Source of the DNA: Candidatus Rokuibacteriota bacterium
GTDB taxonomy: Bacteria; Methylomirabilota; Methylomirabilia; Rokubacteriales; CSP1-6
Length of the DNA stretch: 6,414 nucleotides
Direction: 5' to 3'
NCBI GenBank assembly: GCA_016201575.1
Contig: JACQCN010000258.1
Span: forward strand, 1-6,414
The notes under the pieces are model-generated. The model was not told the origin of the DNA. It searched no databases and saw only the letters and a program-made list of their open reading frames with translations. Position numbers and translations under genes: made by a program. Each line of letters starts with the position of its first letter. Position 1 is the first letter of the stretch. Shown here in pieces: positions 1 to 6,414 of the stretch.

Positions 1-1014
1 ACGCCCGTCCGGTGGTCCTTGATGAGCTGGTAGGGATGGAACGTGTAGGAGCGGATCTGGCTGCCGAAGGCGATCTCCTTCTTCTCGCCGCTCAGCTCGT
101 TCAGCTCCTCGCGCCGCTTCTTCTCCGCCACCTCGAACAGCCGCGCCTTGAGAATCCGCATGGCCGTGTCGCGGTTCCGGAGCTGCGAGCGCTCGTTCTG
201 GCACTGCACGACGATGTTCGTGGGCAGGTGCGTGAGGCGGACGGCGGAGTCCGCGGTGTTGACGCCCTGCCCGCCCGGGCCCGAGGACCGGAACACGTCG
301 ACCCGGATCTCGTCGTCGCGGACGGTGACCTCCACGTCCTCGACCTCGGGGATCACCGAGACCGACGCGAAGCTCGTGTGACGCCGCTTCTGGGCGTCGA
401 ACGGCGAGATGCGCACCAGGCGGTGGACGCCGATCTCCCCCTTCAGGTAGCCGTACGCGTACTCGCCCTCGACGGTGACGGTGGCGGACTTGATGCCCGC
501 CTCCTCGCCCGGCAGCAGGTCCACGACCTCCGCCCGGAAGCCCGCGCGCTCGCACCAGCGGAGGTACATGCGCATGAGCATCTGGGCCCAGTCCTGGGAC
601 TCGGTGCCGCCGGCGCCCGGATGGATGGAGACGATCGCGTCCTTCGCGTCGTGGGGGCCGCCCAGGGTGATCTCGAGCTCGAAGTCGTCGAGGGCGCCCC
701 GGACCCGGGCCACGCCCTCCTCGATCTCGGGTGTCACGCTCTCGTCGCCCGTCTCGGCGGCCAGCTCCAGCAGGACACCCAGCTCTTCCGCCTGGGTCAG
801 CAGCTCGCGGAAGCGCGCGACCGTGCGCGACAGCTCCGAACGCTCGCGCACGAGGTCCTGGGCGCGCCGGCCGTCGTCCCAGAAGGCGGGCGTGCCCATC
901 TCGGTCTCGACCGCGTGGAGGCGCGCCTCTTTGCCGTCGAGGTCAAAGATGCCTCCGGAGGTCGTCGAGGCGACGCTCGAGGTCCGCCACGTCGCGCTTC
1001 AGCTCACTCAGCAT
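1..1014 (-). CDS. prfB: Peptide chain release factor 2 (RF2), with programmed +1 frameshift; C-terminus beyond window
   Basis: RF2 recognises UGA and UAA in the ribosomal A site and triggers hydrolysis of the finished peptide. The gene is in two frames. ATG at 1014 opens 23 codons (MLSELKRDV...RRHL) ending in an in-frame TGA at 943-945; slipping +1 at CTT-T continues as DLDGKEARL in the other frame, open to the left edge. About 337 residues are visible of the usual ~365, so only some 30 C-terminal residues are missing. The joined protein shows FWDD near the N-terminus, GAGGTESQDWA, the anticodon-like tripeptide SPF (residues ~203-205, bases 399-407) that marks RF2 rather than RF1, and the catalytic GGQ (residues ~247-249, bases 267-275) within SSGPGGQGVNTADSAVR. 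The last visible residues, KDHRTG, match the conserved family C-terminal region. The start overlaps the lnt stop by 11 bases and has a GGAG 9 bases upstream. The interrupted frame is regulation, not a pseudogene. Confidence 0.96.
942..956 (-). promoter_or_regulatory. RF2 programmed +1 ribosomal frameshift site
   Basis: Read on the minus strand the site is GGAGG-CAT-CTT-TGA-C. A perfect internal Shine-Dalgarno-like GGAGG (952-956) lies three bases before the CTT slip codon (946-948), followed by the in-frame TGA (943-945) and a C (942). This is the arrangement known from E. coli prfB (an AGGGGG element, a 3-base spacer, then CUU UGA C). When RF2 is scarce, slow termination at UGA lets the peptidyl-tRNA slip from CUU to UUU, and translation resumes at GAC to give full-length RF2. 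When RF2 is abundant, a 23-residue peptide is released. The UGA is codon 24, close to codon 26 in E. coli. The autoregulation itself is inferred from the family; the elements are directly visible. Confidence 0.96.
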
Positions 1015-2548
1015 GACGCGGGGCTCCGGCCCAGGCCCAGCCGACGAGGGCGGCCGAGGCGGCCAGGCAGGCGTAGGCGAACCAGTCGCCGAGCCGGGTG
1101 TACAGCGTGGTCACGGTCCTGAGCGGCACCCGGTCGGCCAGGACGCCGCGCGTGAACAGGCCGGCGCTGCGGGAGATCCGGCCGGTCGGCTCGATGAACG
1201 CGGACACGCCGGTGTTGGCCGCCCGCGCGATCGCCACCCTGTGCTCGACCGCCCGCAGCGGATACATCGCCAGGTGCTGCCGCGGGCCGCTCGTGCGCCC
1301 GAACCATGCGTCGTTGGTCATGTTCACCATGAAGCGCGCGCCACCTCGCACGAATGCTCGAACCAGCTCGGGGAAGATGCCCTCGTAACAGATGATCACC
1401 CCGAACGGGGCTGGCGGGCCCGAAAAGACGACGGGGGCGGAGCCCGGCTCGAGGTCGGCGATGAACTCGGCCCAGCTCCGGATGAAACCGATCACTCCCG
1501 ACAACGGGACGAATTCCCCGAACGGAACGAGATGCATCTTATCATAGCGCCCGGTAATCCCCTGCCCCGTCACCAGAAACGCGCTGTTGTAGTAGCGGAT
1601 CGGGGCGATGTCCGACACGTCGACCGAGCCCACCAGGATCGCGGCCCCGCTCCGGCGCGTGATGGCGCCGAGCACCGCCCGCAGGCCGGCGTCCCGGCGA
1701 AAGACGGTGGGCGAGGCGGTCTCCGGCCAGACGACCAGGTCCGGGTGACCGGCGGCGGCCTGACGGGTCAGGGCCAGGTAGGTCTCGAGCGTGTCGGCCT
1801 CGTGGACGGCGTCCCACTTCAGCGCCTGCTCGATCGAGGGCTGCATCAGCGCGATCGACGCGGCCGGCGCGCGCGGCTCGACCGTCGTCTCGGCCAGGCG
1901 GGCGCCACCGAAGAGGAGGATGGCGGCCACGAGGCACCCGGCCGCGCCCGCGCCGACGAGCGCGCGACGCCGCGGGAGCACGAGGAAGCCGGCGAGCGCG
2001 GCGTTCGCCGCCGCGATCACGAACGACACGCCGTACACGCCGGTCAGCTCGGCCACCTGGATCACCGGGAGGACCCGGTACTGCGAGTAGCCGAGCAGCC
2101 CCCACGGGAAGCCGCCCATGAGCCAGCCGCGGAGCCACTCCCCGCTCACCCAGAGCAGGGGCGCGGCGACGAGGCCGGACGTGACCCCGCGGCGGCCGGT
2201 GATCCAGGCCATCCCGAGCGCCACCAGCCCGAAGTACAGGCCGCAGTAGGCCGCCAGCGCCGCGATGGGGAGCCACGTGAGCGGCCACGGGATCGCGCTG
2301 TAGAGGCGGAAGGTGTAGTCGAGCCAGCGGAGCAGCGCGAGGAAGAAGACGGTCCCGCCGAGCCAGCCCCAGCCCAGGGCCGACCGGGGCGGGAGCGTCA
2401 CGGCGGCGGCGAGCAGCGGGACCAGCGCCGCCCAGGCCAGCGCGGACAGGTCGAAGCGCGGGTACGCGAGCGCCAGCGCGGCGCCGGCGATCACCAGCGC
2501 GGCCGGCGTCCGCCAGCGTCCGATCCCGGGCCTGCGCTCAGGTTCCAC
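1004..2548 (-). CDS. lnt: Apolipoprotein N-acyltransferase
   Basis: Lnt is an inner-membrane enzyme that transfers an acyl chain from a phospholipid to the free N-terminal cysteine of diacylated lipoproteins, the last step before outer-membrane sorting. The 514-residue length matches the family (E. coli 512). Residues 1-~215 hold several hydrophobic segments (e.g. ~14-50, 58-74, 85-115, 120-140, 168-192, 198-215). A periplasmic nitrilase-like domain follows (~228-480), and a final membrane segment sits at ~487-507. The Glu-Lys-Cys catalytic triad is present: E276 in VVWPETASP, K337 in RYDKMHLVPFGEF (with conserved E345), and C387 in GVIICYEGIFPE. Conserved MTNDAWFG and RAVEHR motifs follow. 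The start is GTG at 2548, overlapping the upstream phosphoesterase stop by 11 bases. No clear Shine-Dalgarno precedes it, so coupled re-initiation is likely. It overlaps prfB by 11 bases downstream. Intact, with nothing missing. Confidence 0.96.
   Translation of the reverse strand: MEPERRPGIGRWRTPAALVIAGAALALAYPRFDLSALAWAALVPLLAAAVTLPPRSALGWGWLGGTVFFLALLRWLDYTFRLYSAIPWPLTWLPIAALAAYCGLYFGLVALGMAWITGRRGVTSGLVAAPLLWVSGEWLRGWLMGGFPWGLLGYSQYRVLPVIQVAELTGVYGVSFVIAAANAALAGFLVLPRRRALVGAGAAGCLVAAILLFGGARLAETTVEPRAPAASIALMQPSIEQALKWDAVHEADTLETYLALTRQAAAGHPDLVVWPETASPTVFRRDAGLRAVLGAITRRSGAAILVGSVDVSDIAPIRYYNSAFLVTGQGITGRYDKMHLVPFGEFVPLSGVIGFIRSWAEFIADLEPGSAPVVFSGPPAPFGVIICYEGIFPELVRAFVRGGARFMVNMTNDAWFGRTSGPRQHLAMYPLRAVEHRVAIARAANTGVSAFIEPTGRISRSAGLFTRGVLADRVPLRTVTTLYTRLGDWFAYACLAASAALVGWAWAGAPRHAE
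1024..1027 (-). promoter_or_regulatory. Ribosome binding site of prfB
   Basis: GGAG on the minus strand lies 9 bases before the ATG at 1014, inside the last codons of lnt. It supports this ATG as the RF2 start, even though it opens only a 23-codon frame before the frameshift site. Confidence 0.6.
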
Positions 2549-3263
2549 TGCGGAGCCGATCGGCCAGGAACCGGGGCAGCCCGGCCGCGATGATCTTGCC
2601 CTGCGCGGCGGCCACGTCGTAGGAGACTCGCCGCATCGCGATGCGGCGCGCCTCGGCGTCCCAGATCGCGTAGCAGGCGCGCGGGTCGCGGTCGCGCGGC
2701 TGCCCCACGCTTCCCACGTTCACGAGGTAACGGCGCCCGTTCTCGAGCGCGAGGTCGACGGCTCCCATCCGCCGCCGGCGCCCCGCCGACCCGAGCGACC
2801 AGTAGCCGGGCTGGTGGGAGTGCCCGACGAAGCAGAGCCGCGTCGGGAACGCCGCGAAGGCGCGGAAGCCGTCCTCGGCGCTCGTCAGGTACTCCCACTG
2901 CCCCGGCCGATCCGGGCTCGCGTGCACGAGCGTCGCGTCCGCGACGACGGCGGTGAGCGGAAGCGACCCGAGATACGCGCGGTGGTCGTCGTCGAGCCGC
3001 TCGGCCGTCCACTGCGCCGCCGCCCGCGCGAAGCGGTTGAACCAGCCGAGGGAGAGCCGCCCCGTCACCCCGTGCTCGTGGTTGCCGGCCACGAGCGCGG
3101 CCGCGTCCCGCGCCAGCAGCTCGACGCAGGGGATCGGGTCGGCGCCGTAGCCGACGAGGTCGCCCAGGCACAGGACCGCGTCGACTTCGCCCCGGCAGTC
3201 GTCGAGCACCGCGCGGAGAGCCTCCAGGTTGGCGTGGACGTCGGAGAGAACGGCGTACCGCAT
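2538..3263 (-). CDS. Calcineurin-like metallophosphoesterase of unknown substrate
   Basis: A soluble 241-residue protein of the dimetal calcineurin-like phosphoesterase superfamily (the small bacterial Metallophos_2/YfcE/ApaH-like group). The metal-binding motifs are in order: D8-x-H10 in LSDVHAN, GD35LVGYGADP, GN61H62E, H114 in LVHASPD, and the terminal GH148SH150. The NVGSVGQPRDRDPRA stretch (~182-196) is typical of this subgroup. There is no signal peptide or membrane segment, so it is probably cytoplasmic. The start is ATG directly abutting the nusB stop (TGAATG), without a usable Shine-Dalgarno, suggesting termination-reinitiation. The stop overlaps lnt by 11 bases. Family members act on phosphodiesters, nucleotides or phosphoproteins, and the sequence alone does not say which. 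One speculative role, given the rib genes upstream, is as a phosphatase in flavin synthesis. The known 5-amino-6-ribitylaminouracil 5'-phosphate phosphatases are HAD proteins, however, so this is weak. Confidence 0.9.
   Translation of the reverse strand: MRYAVLSDVHANLEALRAVLDDCRGEVDAVLCLGDLVGYGADPIPCVELLARDAAALVAGNHEHGVTGRLSLGWFNRFARAAAQWTAERLDDDHRAYLGSLPLTAVVADATLVHASPDRPGQWEYLTSAEDGFRAFAAFPTRLCFVGHSHQPGYWSLGSAGRRRRMGAVDLALENGRRYLVNVGSVGQPRDRDPRACYAIWDAEARRIAMRRVSYDVAAAQGKIIAAGLPRFLADRLRSGT
2629..2648. repeat. Perfect 20-bp palindrome inside the phosphoesterase gene
   Basis: CGCCGCATCGCGATGCGGCG is its own reverse complement with no spacer. On the coding strand it spans the RRIAMRR codons near the phosphoesterase C-terminus. 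No known site is recognised. It may be a chance product of Arg/Ala codons at high GC. Confidence 0.6.
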
Positions 3264-3677
3264 TCAGGAGCCGGGACGGAGCTCCTTGCGGACGCGGTCC
3301 AGGATGCCGTTGATGAACCGGCTGGACTCCTGCGTGCTGAACTTCTTGGCCACCTCGAGAGCCTCGTTGATCGCGACCTTGGGGGGCACCGCGGGCTCCC
3401 ACAGCAGCTCGAAGATGCCCTCGCGCAGGATGTTGCGGTCGACCACGGCCATGCGGTCCAGGCTCCAGTTCTCGGCGAACTGCTTGATCAGGTCGTCGAT
3501 CTTCTCTTGGTGCTCGCGCGTGCCCCGCACCAGCTCCTCGGCGAACGCGCGCACCTCCTCGTCGGCGGGATACCGCTTCCAGAACTCCTCGAAGCGCGGC
3601 AGGCCGGGAGCGCCGTGGAGATCAAGCTCGTAGAGGCACTGCAGGGCCAGCTCGCGCGACTTACGACGCTTTCCCAC
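3264..3677 (-). CDS. nusB: Transcription antitermination factor NusB
   Basis: NusB is a small all-helical RNA-binding protein that pairs with ribosomal protein S10 (NusE) on boxA RNA, supporting antitermination of rRNA operons. The protein of 137 residues matches the family (~139). It begins VGKRRKSRELALQCLYELDLHG, the canonical basic N-terminus and first helix, and ends with the conserved PPKVAINEALEVAKKFS and SSRFINGILDRV motifs. I chose GTG at 3677 because the protein homology begins there and GAGG lies 10 bases upstream. An ATG at 3758 in the same frame would add 27 residues with no NusB resemblance that merely read the ribH end out of frame. The start lies inside ribH (17-base overlap) and the stop abuts the next gene. 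A ribH-nusB pair is widespread in bacteria. Intact. Confidence 0.95.
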   Translation of the reverse strand: MGKRRKSRELALQCLYELDLHGAPGLPRFEEFWKRYPADEEVRAFAEELVRGTREHQEKIDDLIKQFAENWSLDRMAVVDRNILREGIFELLWEPAVPPKVAINEALEVAKKFSTQESSRFINGILDRVRKELRPGS

Positions 3678-4173
3678 GCTTCGCCACCCTCGCGACGAGC
3701 TCGGCCATCTCCAGGGCGGCTTCCGCGGCTTCCTCGCCGCGGTTTCCCACTTCGCCACCGGCGCGGTCCCACGCCTGCTCCTCGCTGAGCGCCGTGATCA
3801 CCCCGAAGGTCGCGGGCACGCCGGTGGTGAGCGCCACGTGCTGGATGCCGCTGGCGGCCTCGCGGGCGACGTGCTCGAAGTGCGGCGTCTGCCCGCGGAT
3901 CACGACCCCGACGCACACGATCGCCGCGTAGCGGCCGCCGCGGGCCAGGTGCAGGGCGGCCTGGGGCAGCTCGAAGGAGCCCGGCACCCAGTGGACCTCC
4001 ACGTCGGCGGCGGGAATCCCGCGCGCGGCGAAGACCCCCGCGGCGCCGTCGACGAGCCGCTTGGTGATGCGGTCGTTGAACCGGGCGGCGATGATCGCGA
4101 AGCGGCGCGGGCGGGCCCGCGACTCCGACGAGCCGGTCCCGGGCGAGCGCCGCTTCGGAGCCCGGCCCGCCAT
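3661..4173 (-). CDS. ribH: 6,7-dimethyl-8-ribityllumazine synthase
   Basis: RibH condenses 5-amino-6-ribitylaminouracil with 3,4-dihydroxy-2-butanone 4-phosphate, the penultimate step of riboflavin synthesis, in the cytoplasm. The protein is 170 residues (family ~150-160). Visible motifs are RFND (31-34), VPGSFELP (63-70) for the ribityl/pyrimidine pocket, GVVIRGQTPHFEHV (~89-102) with the catalytic His98, TFGVITALSEEQA, and the phosphate-loop region RAGGEVGNRGEEAAEAALEMA. It starts at ATG two bases after the ribBA stop, with no clear Shine-Dalgarno, so coupling to ribBA is likely. No other ATG, GTG or TTG lies in frame between this ATG and the conserved FAIIAARFND. The first ~24 residues (MAGRAPKRRSPGTGSSESRA...) are basic and Pro/Ser-rich and do not resemble the usual first strand of icosahedral lumazine synthases. 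The stop is TAA, the only non-TGA stop in the block. Confidence 0.96.
   Translation of the reverse strand: MAGRAPKRRSPGTGSSESRARPRRFAIIAARFNDRITKRLVDGAAGVFAARGIPAADVEVHWVPGSFELPQAALHLARGGRYAAIVCVGVVIRGQTPHFEHVAREAASGIQHVALTTGVPATFGVITALSEEQAWDRAGGEVGNRGEEAAEAALEMAELVARVAKRGKAS
3688..3691 (-). promoter_or_regulatory. Ribosome binding site deciding the nusB start
   Basis: GAGG on the minus strand lies 10 bases before the GTG at 3677, within the end of ribH. It favours the short NusB start over the upstream in-frame ATG. Confidence 0.5.
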
Positions 4174-4175
4174 CG

Positions 4176-5386
<1,211 letters not shown>

Positions 5387-5390
<4 letters not shown>

Positions 5391-6076
5391 GGGGTCCCCC
5401 TCTCCGAGCGCGTGCGGACCGGCTGTTCGAGCGCCGGCTTCGCCGGCGCCCTCCGGGGGGGAGGTTCGGAAGGGGGGCGGAGCCCCCCTCCGAGGAAGAG
5501 CGATCGCTGCACGAACTTCCCGAGCACGTCCATCTCCAGGTTGACCCGGCGCCCGACGGCCGCCTGCCCGAGCGTCGTCACGGCCAGGGTGTGCGGGATC
5601 AGCATCACCTCGAAGGCCATCTCTCCGATCTCCGCGACGGTCAGGCTGATGCCGTCGACCGCGACCGACCCCTTGGGGATCACGAGGGACTCGAGGTCGG
5701 CCGACGGGAGCGCGATCCGCACCCGCGCCGCGGTGTCCCGCTCCACGTCGGTGATCGTCCCCACCCCGTCCACGTGCCCGAGCACGAGGTGGCCCCCCAG
5801 CTCGCCGCCGAGCCGGAGCGGGCGCTCCAGGTTCACGCGGTCGCCGGGGCGCAGATCGCCCAGCGTCGTCCGGCGCAGCGTCTCGGGCCCCAGGTCGAAG
5901 CCGAGCGTCCGGCCCTCGCGCGACACGACCGTGAGGCAGGCGCCGTTCACCGCGACGCTGCCGCCGATGGCGCACCCGGAGGCCAGGGCCGCCTCGACGC
6001 GGAGGTGCCGGGTCTCCTCCCGGGCGTCCTCAGCCGTGCGCACCGTCCCCATCTCCTCCACGATACCCGTGAACAT
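5387..6076 (-). CDS. ribE: Riboflavin synthase, alpha chain, with extended low-complexity C-terminal tail
   Basis: Riboflavin synthase dismutates two molecules of 6,7-dimethyl-8-ribityllumazine to riboflavin and the pyrimidine precursor, the final pathway step. The protein is 229 residues, with the two tandem lumazine-binding barrels of the family. The first (~1-97) opens with [12 protein letters not shown] and holds NGACLTVV (43-51, Cys47). The second (~98-192) holds [10 protein letters not shown] and [17 protein letters not shown], ending at [16 protein letters not shown]. Family members normally finish about here (~195-220). The remaining ~37 residues ([20 protein letters not shown]... to TRSERGTP) are Pro/Arg-rich and encoded by a run of inverted repeats, so the tail looks acquired and is unlikely to matter for catalysis. 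The start ATG overlaps the ribD stop by one base (TGATG), and the stop overlaps the ribBA start by four (GTGA). The name follows the ribD-ribE-ribBA-ribH convention; some databases call this gene ribC. Confidence 0.95.
5396..5405 (-). promoter_or_regulatory. Ribosome binding site of ribBA
   Basis: The minus-strand run GGAGAGGGGG precedes the GTG start at 5390, with GAGG placed 8 bases before it. It is the strongest Shine-Dalgarno-like sequence in the block and fixes the GTG start. It sits about 25 bases downstream (in transcript sense) of the compound hairpin in the ribE tail. Confidence 0.6.
5431..5495. repeat. Compound palindromic (REP-like) element: three adjacent hairpins in the ribE 3' end
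   Basis: Three inverted repeats lie head to tail. The first is GCGCCGGC / GCCGGCGC (5431-5438 and 5442-5449), a perfect 8-bp stem with a TTC loop. The second is CCTCC / GGAGG (5450-5454 and 5460-5464) around a G-run. The third is AGGGGGGC / GCCCCCCT (5471-5478 and 5482-5489) with a GGA loop, extended by CGG / CCG (5467-5469 and 5490-5492) past one unpaired A. The whole unit codes for the Pro/Arg-rich tail of riboflavin synthase just before the ribBA ribosome binding site. It resembles a repetitive extragenic palindrome or small non-autonomous insertion, but only one copy is in the window, so its repeated nature in the genome is inference. As RNA it would fold very stably, though there is no U-run to make it a terminator. 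Confidence 0.7.
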
Positions 6077-6414
6077 CAGCGGGCGCGCTCCACGTCCCCT
6101 TCGATCACGACGTCGTCTCCCACCCGGCGCACCGTGACTCCCGCCAGCCGCAGCGCGTCCTTCAGCGCCCGCCCGGCGCCCTCGACCGGCGTGATGGCCG
6201 TTCGCCCGCCGACGAGGACGGGCGCGATGTGGGCGACGACGCGGTCGACCAGCCCGGCCTCCAGGAACGCGGCGTTGATCTCGCCGCCCCCTTCGAGCAG
6301 CGCCGCCGTGACCTCGCGCTCGCCCAGCCAGCATAGCAGCGCGCCCAGGTCGACGCGTCCCGCGCGGTCCGGGCAGCGCGCGACCCTCACGCCCGCGGCC
6401 TCGAGGGCCCGGAC
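6076..6414 (-). CDS. ribD: RibD, C-terminal reductase domain (5' part beyond window)
   Basis: RibD deaminates and then reduces the GTP-derived pyrimidine intermediate in riboflavin synthesis. Only the last 112 residues are present, the end of the NADPH-dependent 5-amino-6-(5-phosphoribosylamino)uracil reductase domain. The hallmark is LLEGGGEINAAFLEAGLVDR followed by VVAHIAPVLVGG, in the position typical of RibD C-terminal domains. The frame is open to the right edge without a start. The protein ends VIEGDVERAR, with the stop TGATG shared with the ribE start. Whether the N-terminal deaminase domain is present cannot be seen. A stand-alone reductase is possible but less likely next to ribE-ribBA-ribH. 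Confidence 0.92.
   Translation of the reverse strand, partial: VRALEAAGVRVARCPDRAGRVDLGALLCWLGEREVTAALLEGGGEINAAFLEAGLVDRVVAHIAPVLVGGRTAITPVEGAGRALKDALRLAGVTVRRVGDDVVIEGDVERAR

Noticed and set aside
943..945. TGA in prfB as a nonsense mutation or sequencing frameshift making a pseudogene
   Set aside because: The SD-like GGAGG, 3-base spacer, CTT slip codon and TGAC context match the programmed RF2 frameshift exactly, and the downstream frame is intact.
12..1016. A 334-codon plus-strand open frame over prfB
   Set aside because: RF2 on the opposite strand is unambiguous (SPF and GGQ motifs, frameshift site). The plus-strand frame is a shadow.
731..2593. A 620-codon plus-strand open frame over lnt and the prfB start
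   Set aside because: It is an antisense shadow of lnt with Arg/Gly/Ala/Pro-rich composition and no recognisable domain. The minus-strand genes have full catalytic motifs.
3678..3758. An upstream ATG at 3758 extending NusB by 27 residues
   Set aside because: The extension lacks NusB similarity and only reads the ribH end in another frame. GTG at 3677 gives the family length and has a ribosome binding site.
4106..4121. Inverted repeat CGCGGGC-GG-GCCCGCG in the ribH 5' end
   Set aside because: It is short and falls on Arg/Pro/Ala codons (RARPRR). Such repeats are expected by chance at this GC content.
5431..5495. The hairpin cluster as a rho-independent terminator after ribE
   Set aside because: No T-run follows either stem in the transcript sense, and ribBA continues with a 4-base overlap.
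5391..5975. N-terminal extension of RibBA (in-frame open sequence reaching 5975)
   Set aside because: It reads ribE out of frame and gives Arg/Pro-rich sequence. RibBA homology starts at [12 protein letters not shown], just after the GTG at 5390.
6079..6414. FMN riboswitch upstream of the rib genes
   Set aside because: This stretch is coding sequence for the RibD reductase domain. The operon leader, where a riboswitch would sit, is outside the window.

Overview
The window is a wall-to-wall run of eight protein genes, all on the minus strand. It comes from a high-GC (roughly 70% by eye), apparently diderm bacterium. The diderm inference rests on lnt, which acylates lipoproteins bound for the outer membrane. 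The order ribD-ribE-ribBA-ribH-nusB, then a metallophosphoesterase, lnt and prfB, together with the GC content, would fit Candidatus Rokubacteria/Methylomirabilota or a deltaproteobacterial-type lineage. That placement is a guess from gene order and composition, not a result.

In transcription order (right to left): the 3' part of ribD (reductase domain, 6076-6414, cut by the window edge); ribE, riboflavin synthase (5387-6076); ribBA, fused DHBP synthase/GTP cyclohydrolase II (4176-5390); ribH, lumazine synthase (3661-4173); nusB (3264-3677); a calcineurin-like phosphoesterase (2538-3263); lnt (1004-2548); and prfB, release factor 2 (from 1014 off the left edge). No intergenic stretch exceeds 2 bases. 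Neighbours overlap by 1, 4, 17, 11 and 11 bases, or abut with gaps of 2 and 0, so the block looks like one translationally coupled operon. No promoter, FMN riboswitch or terminator is visible, and the transcript must begin to the right of the window.

Functionally, the first four genes cover the riboflavin pathway from GTP and ribulose 5-phosphate to riboflavin, apart from the dephosphorylation step and the missing N-terminal half of RibD. NusB is a transcription antitermination factor. Lnt finishes lipoprotein maturation. RF2 terminates at UGA/UAA, and six of the seven stop codons visible in the block are TGA.

The most notable sequence-level items are three. First, the RF2 gene has a programmed +1 frameshift (GGAGG, CAT, CTT TGA C), which makes it look broken to a simple ORF caller. 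Second, a compound of three back-to-back hairpins sits in the last codons of ribE and gives riboflavin synthase an unusual Pro/Arg-rich tail of about 37 residues. Third, a perfect 20-bp palindrome lies inside the phosphoesterase gene. I found no mobile element, CRISPR, RNA gene or defence system. This is a housekeeping region and no new multi-gene system is evident.
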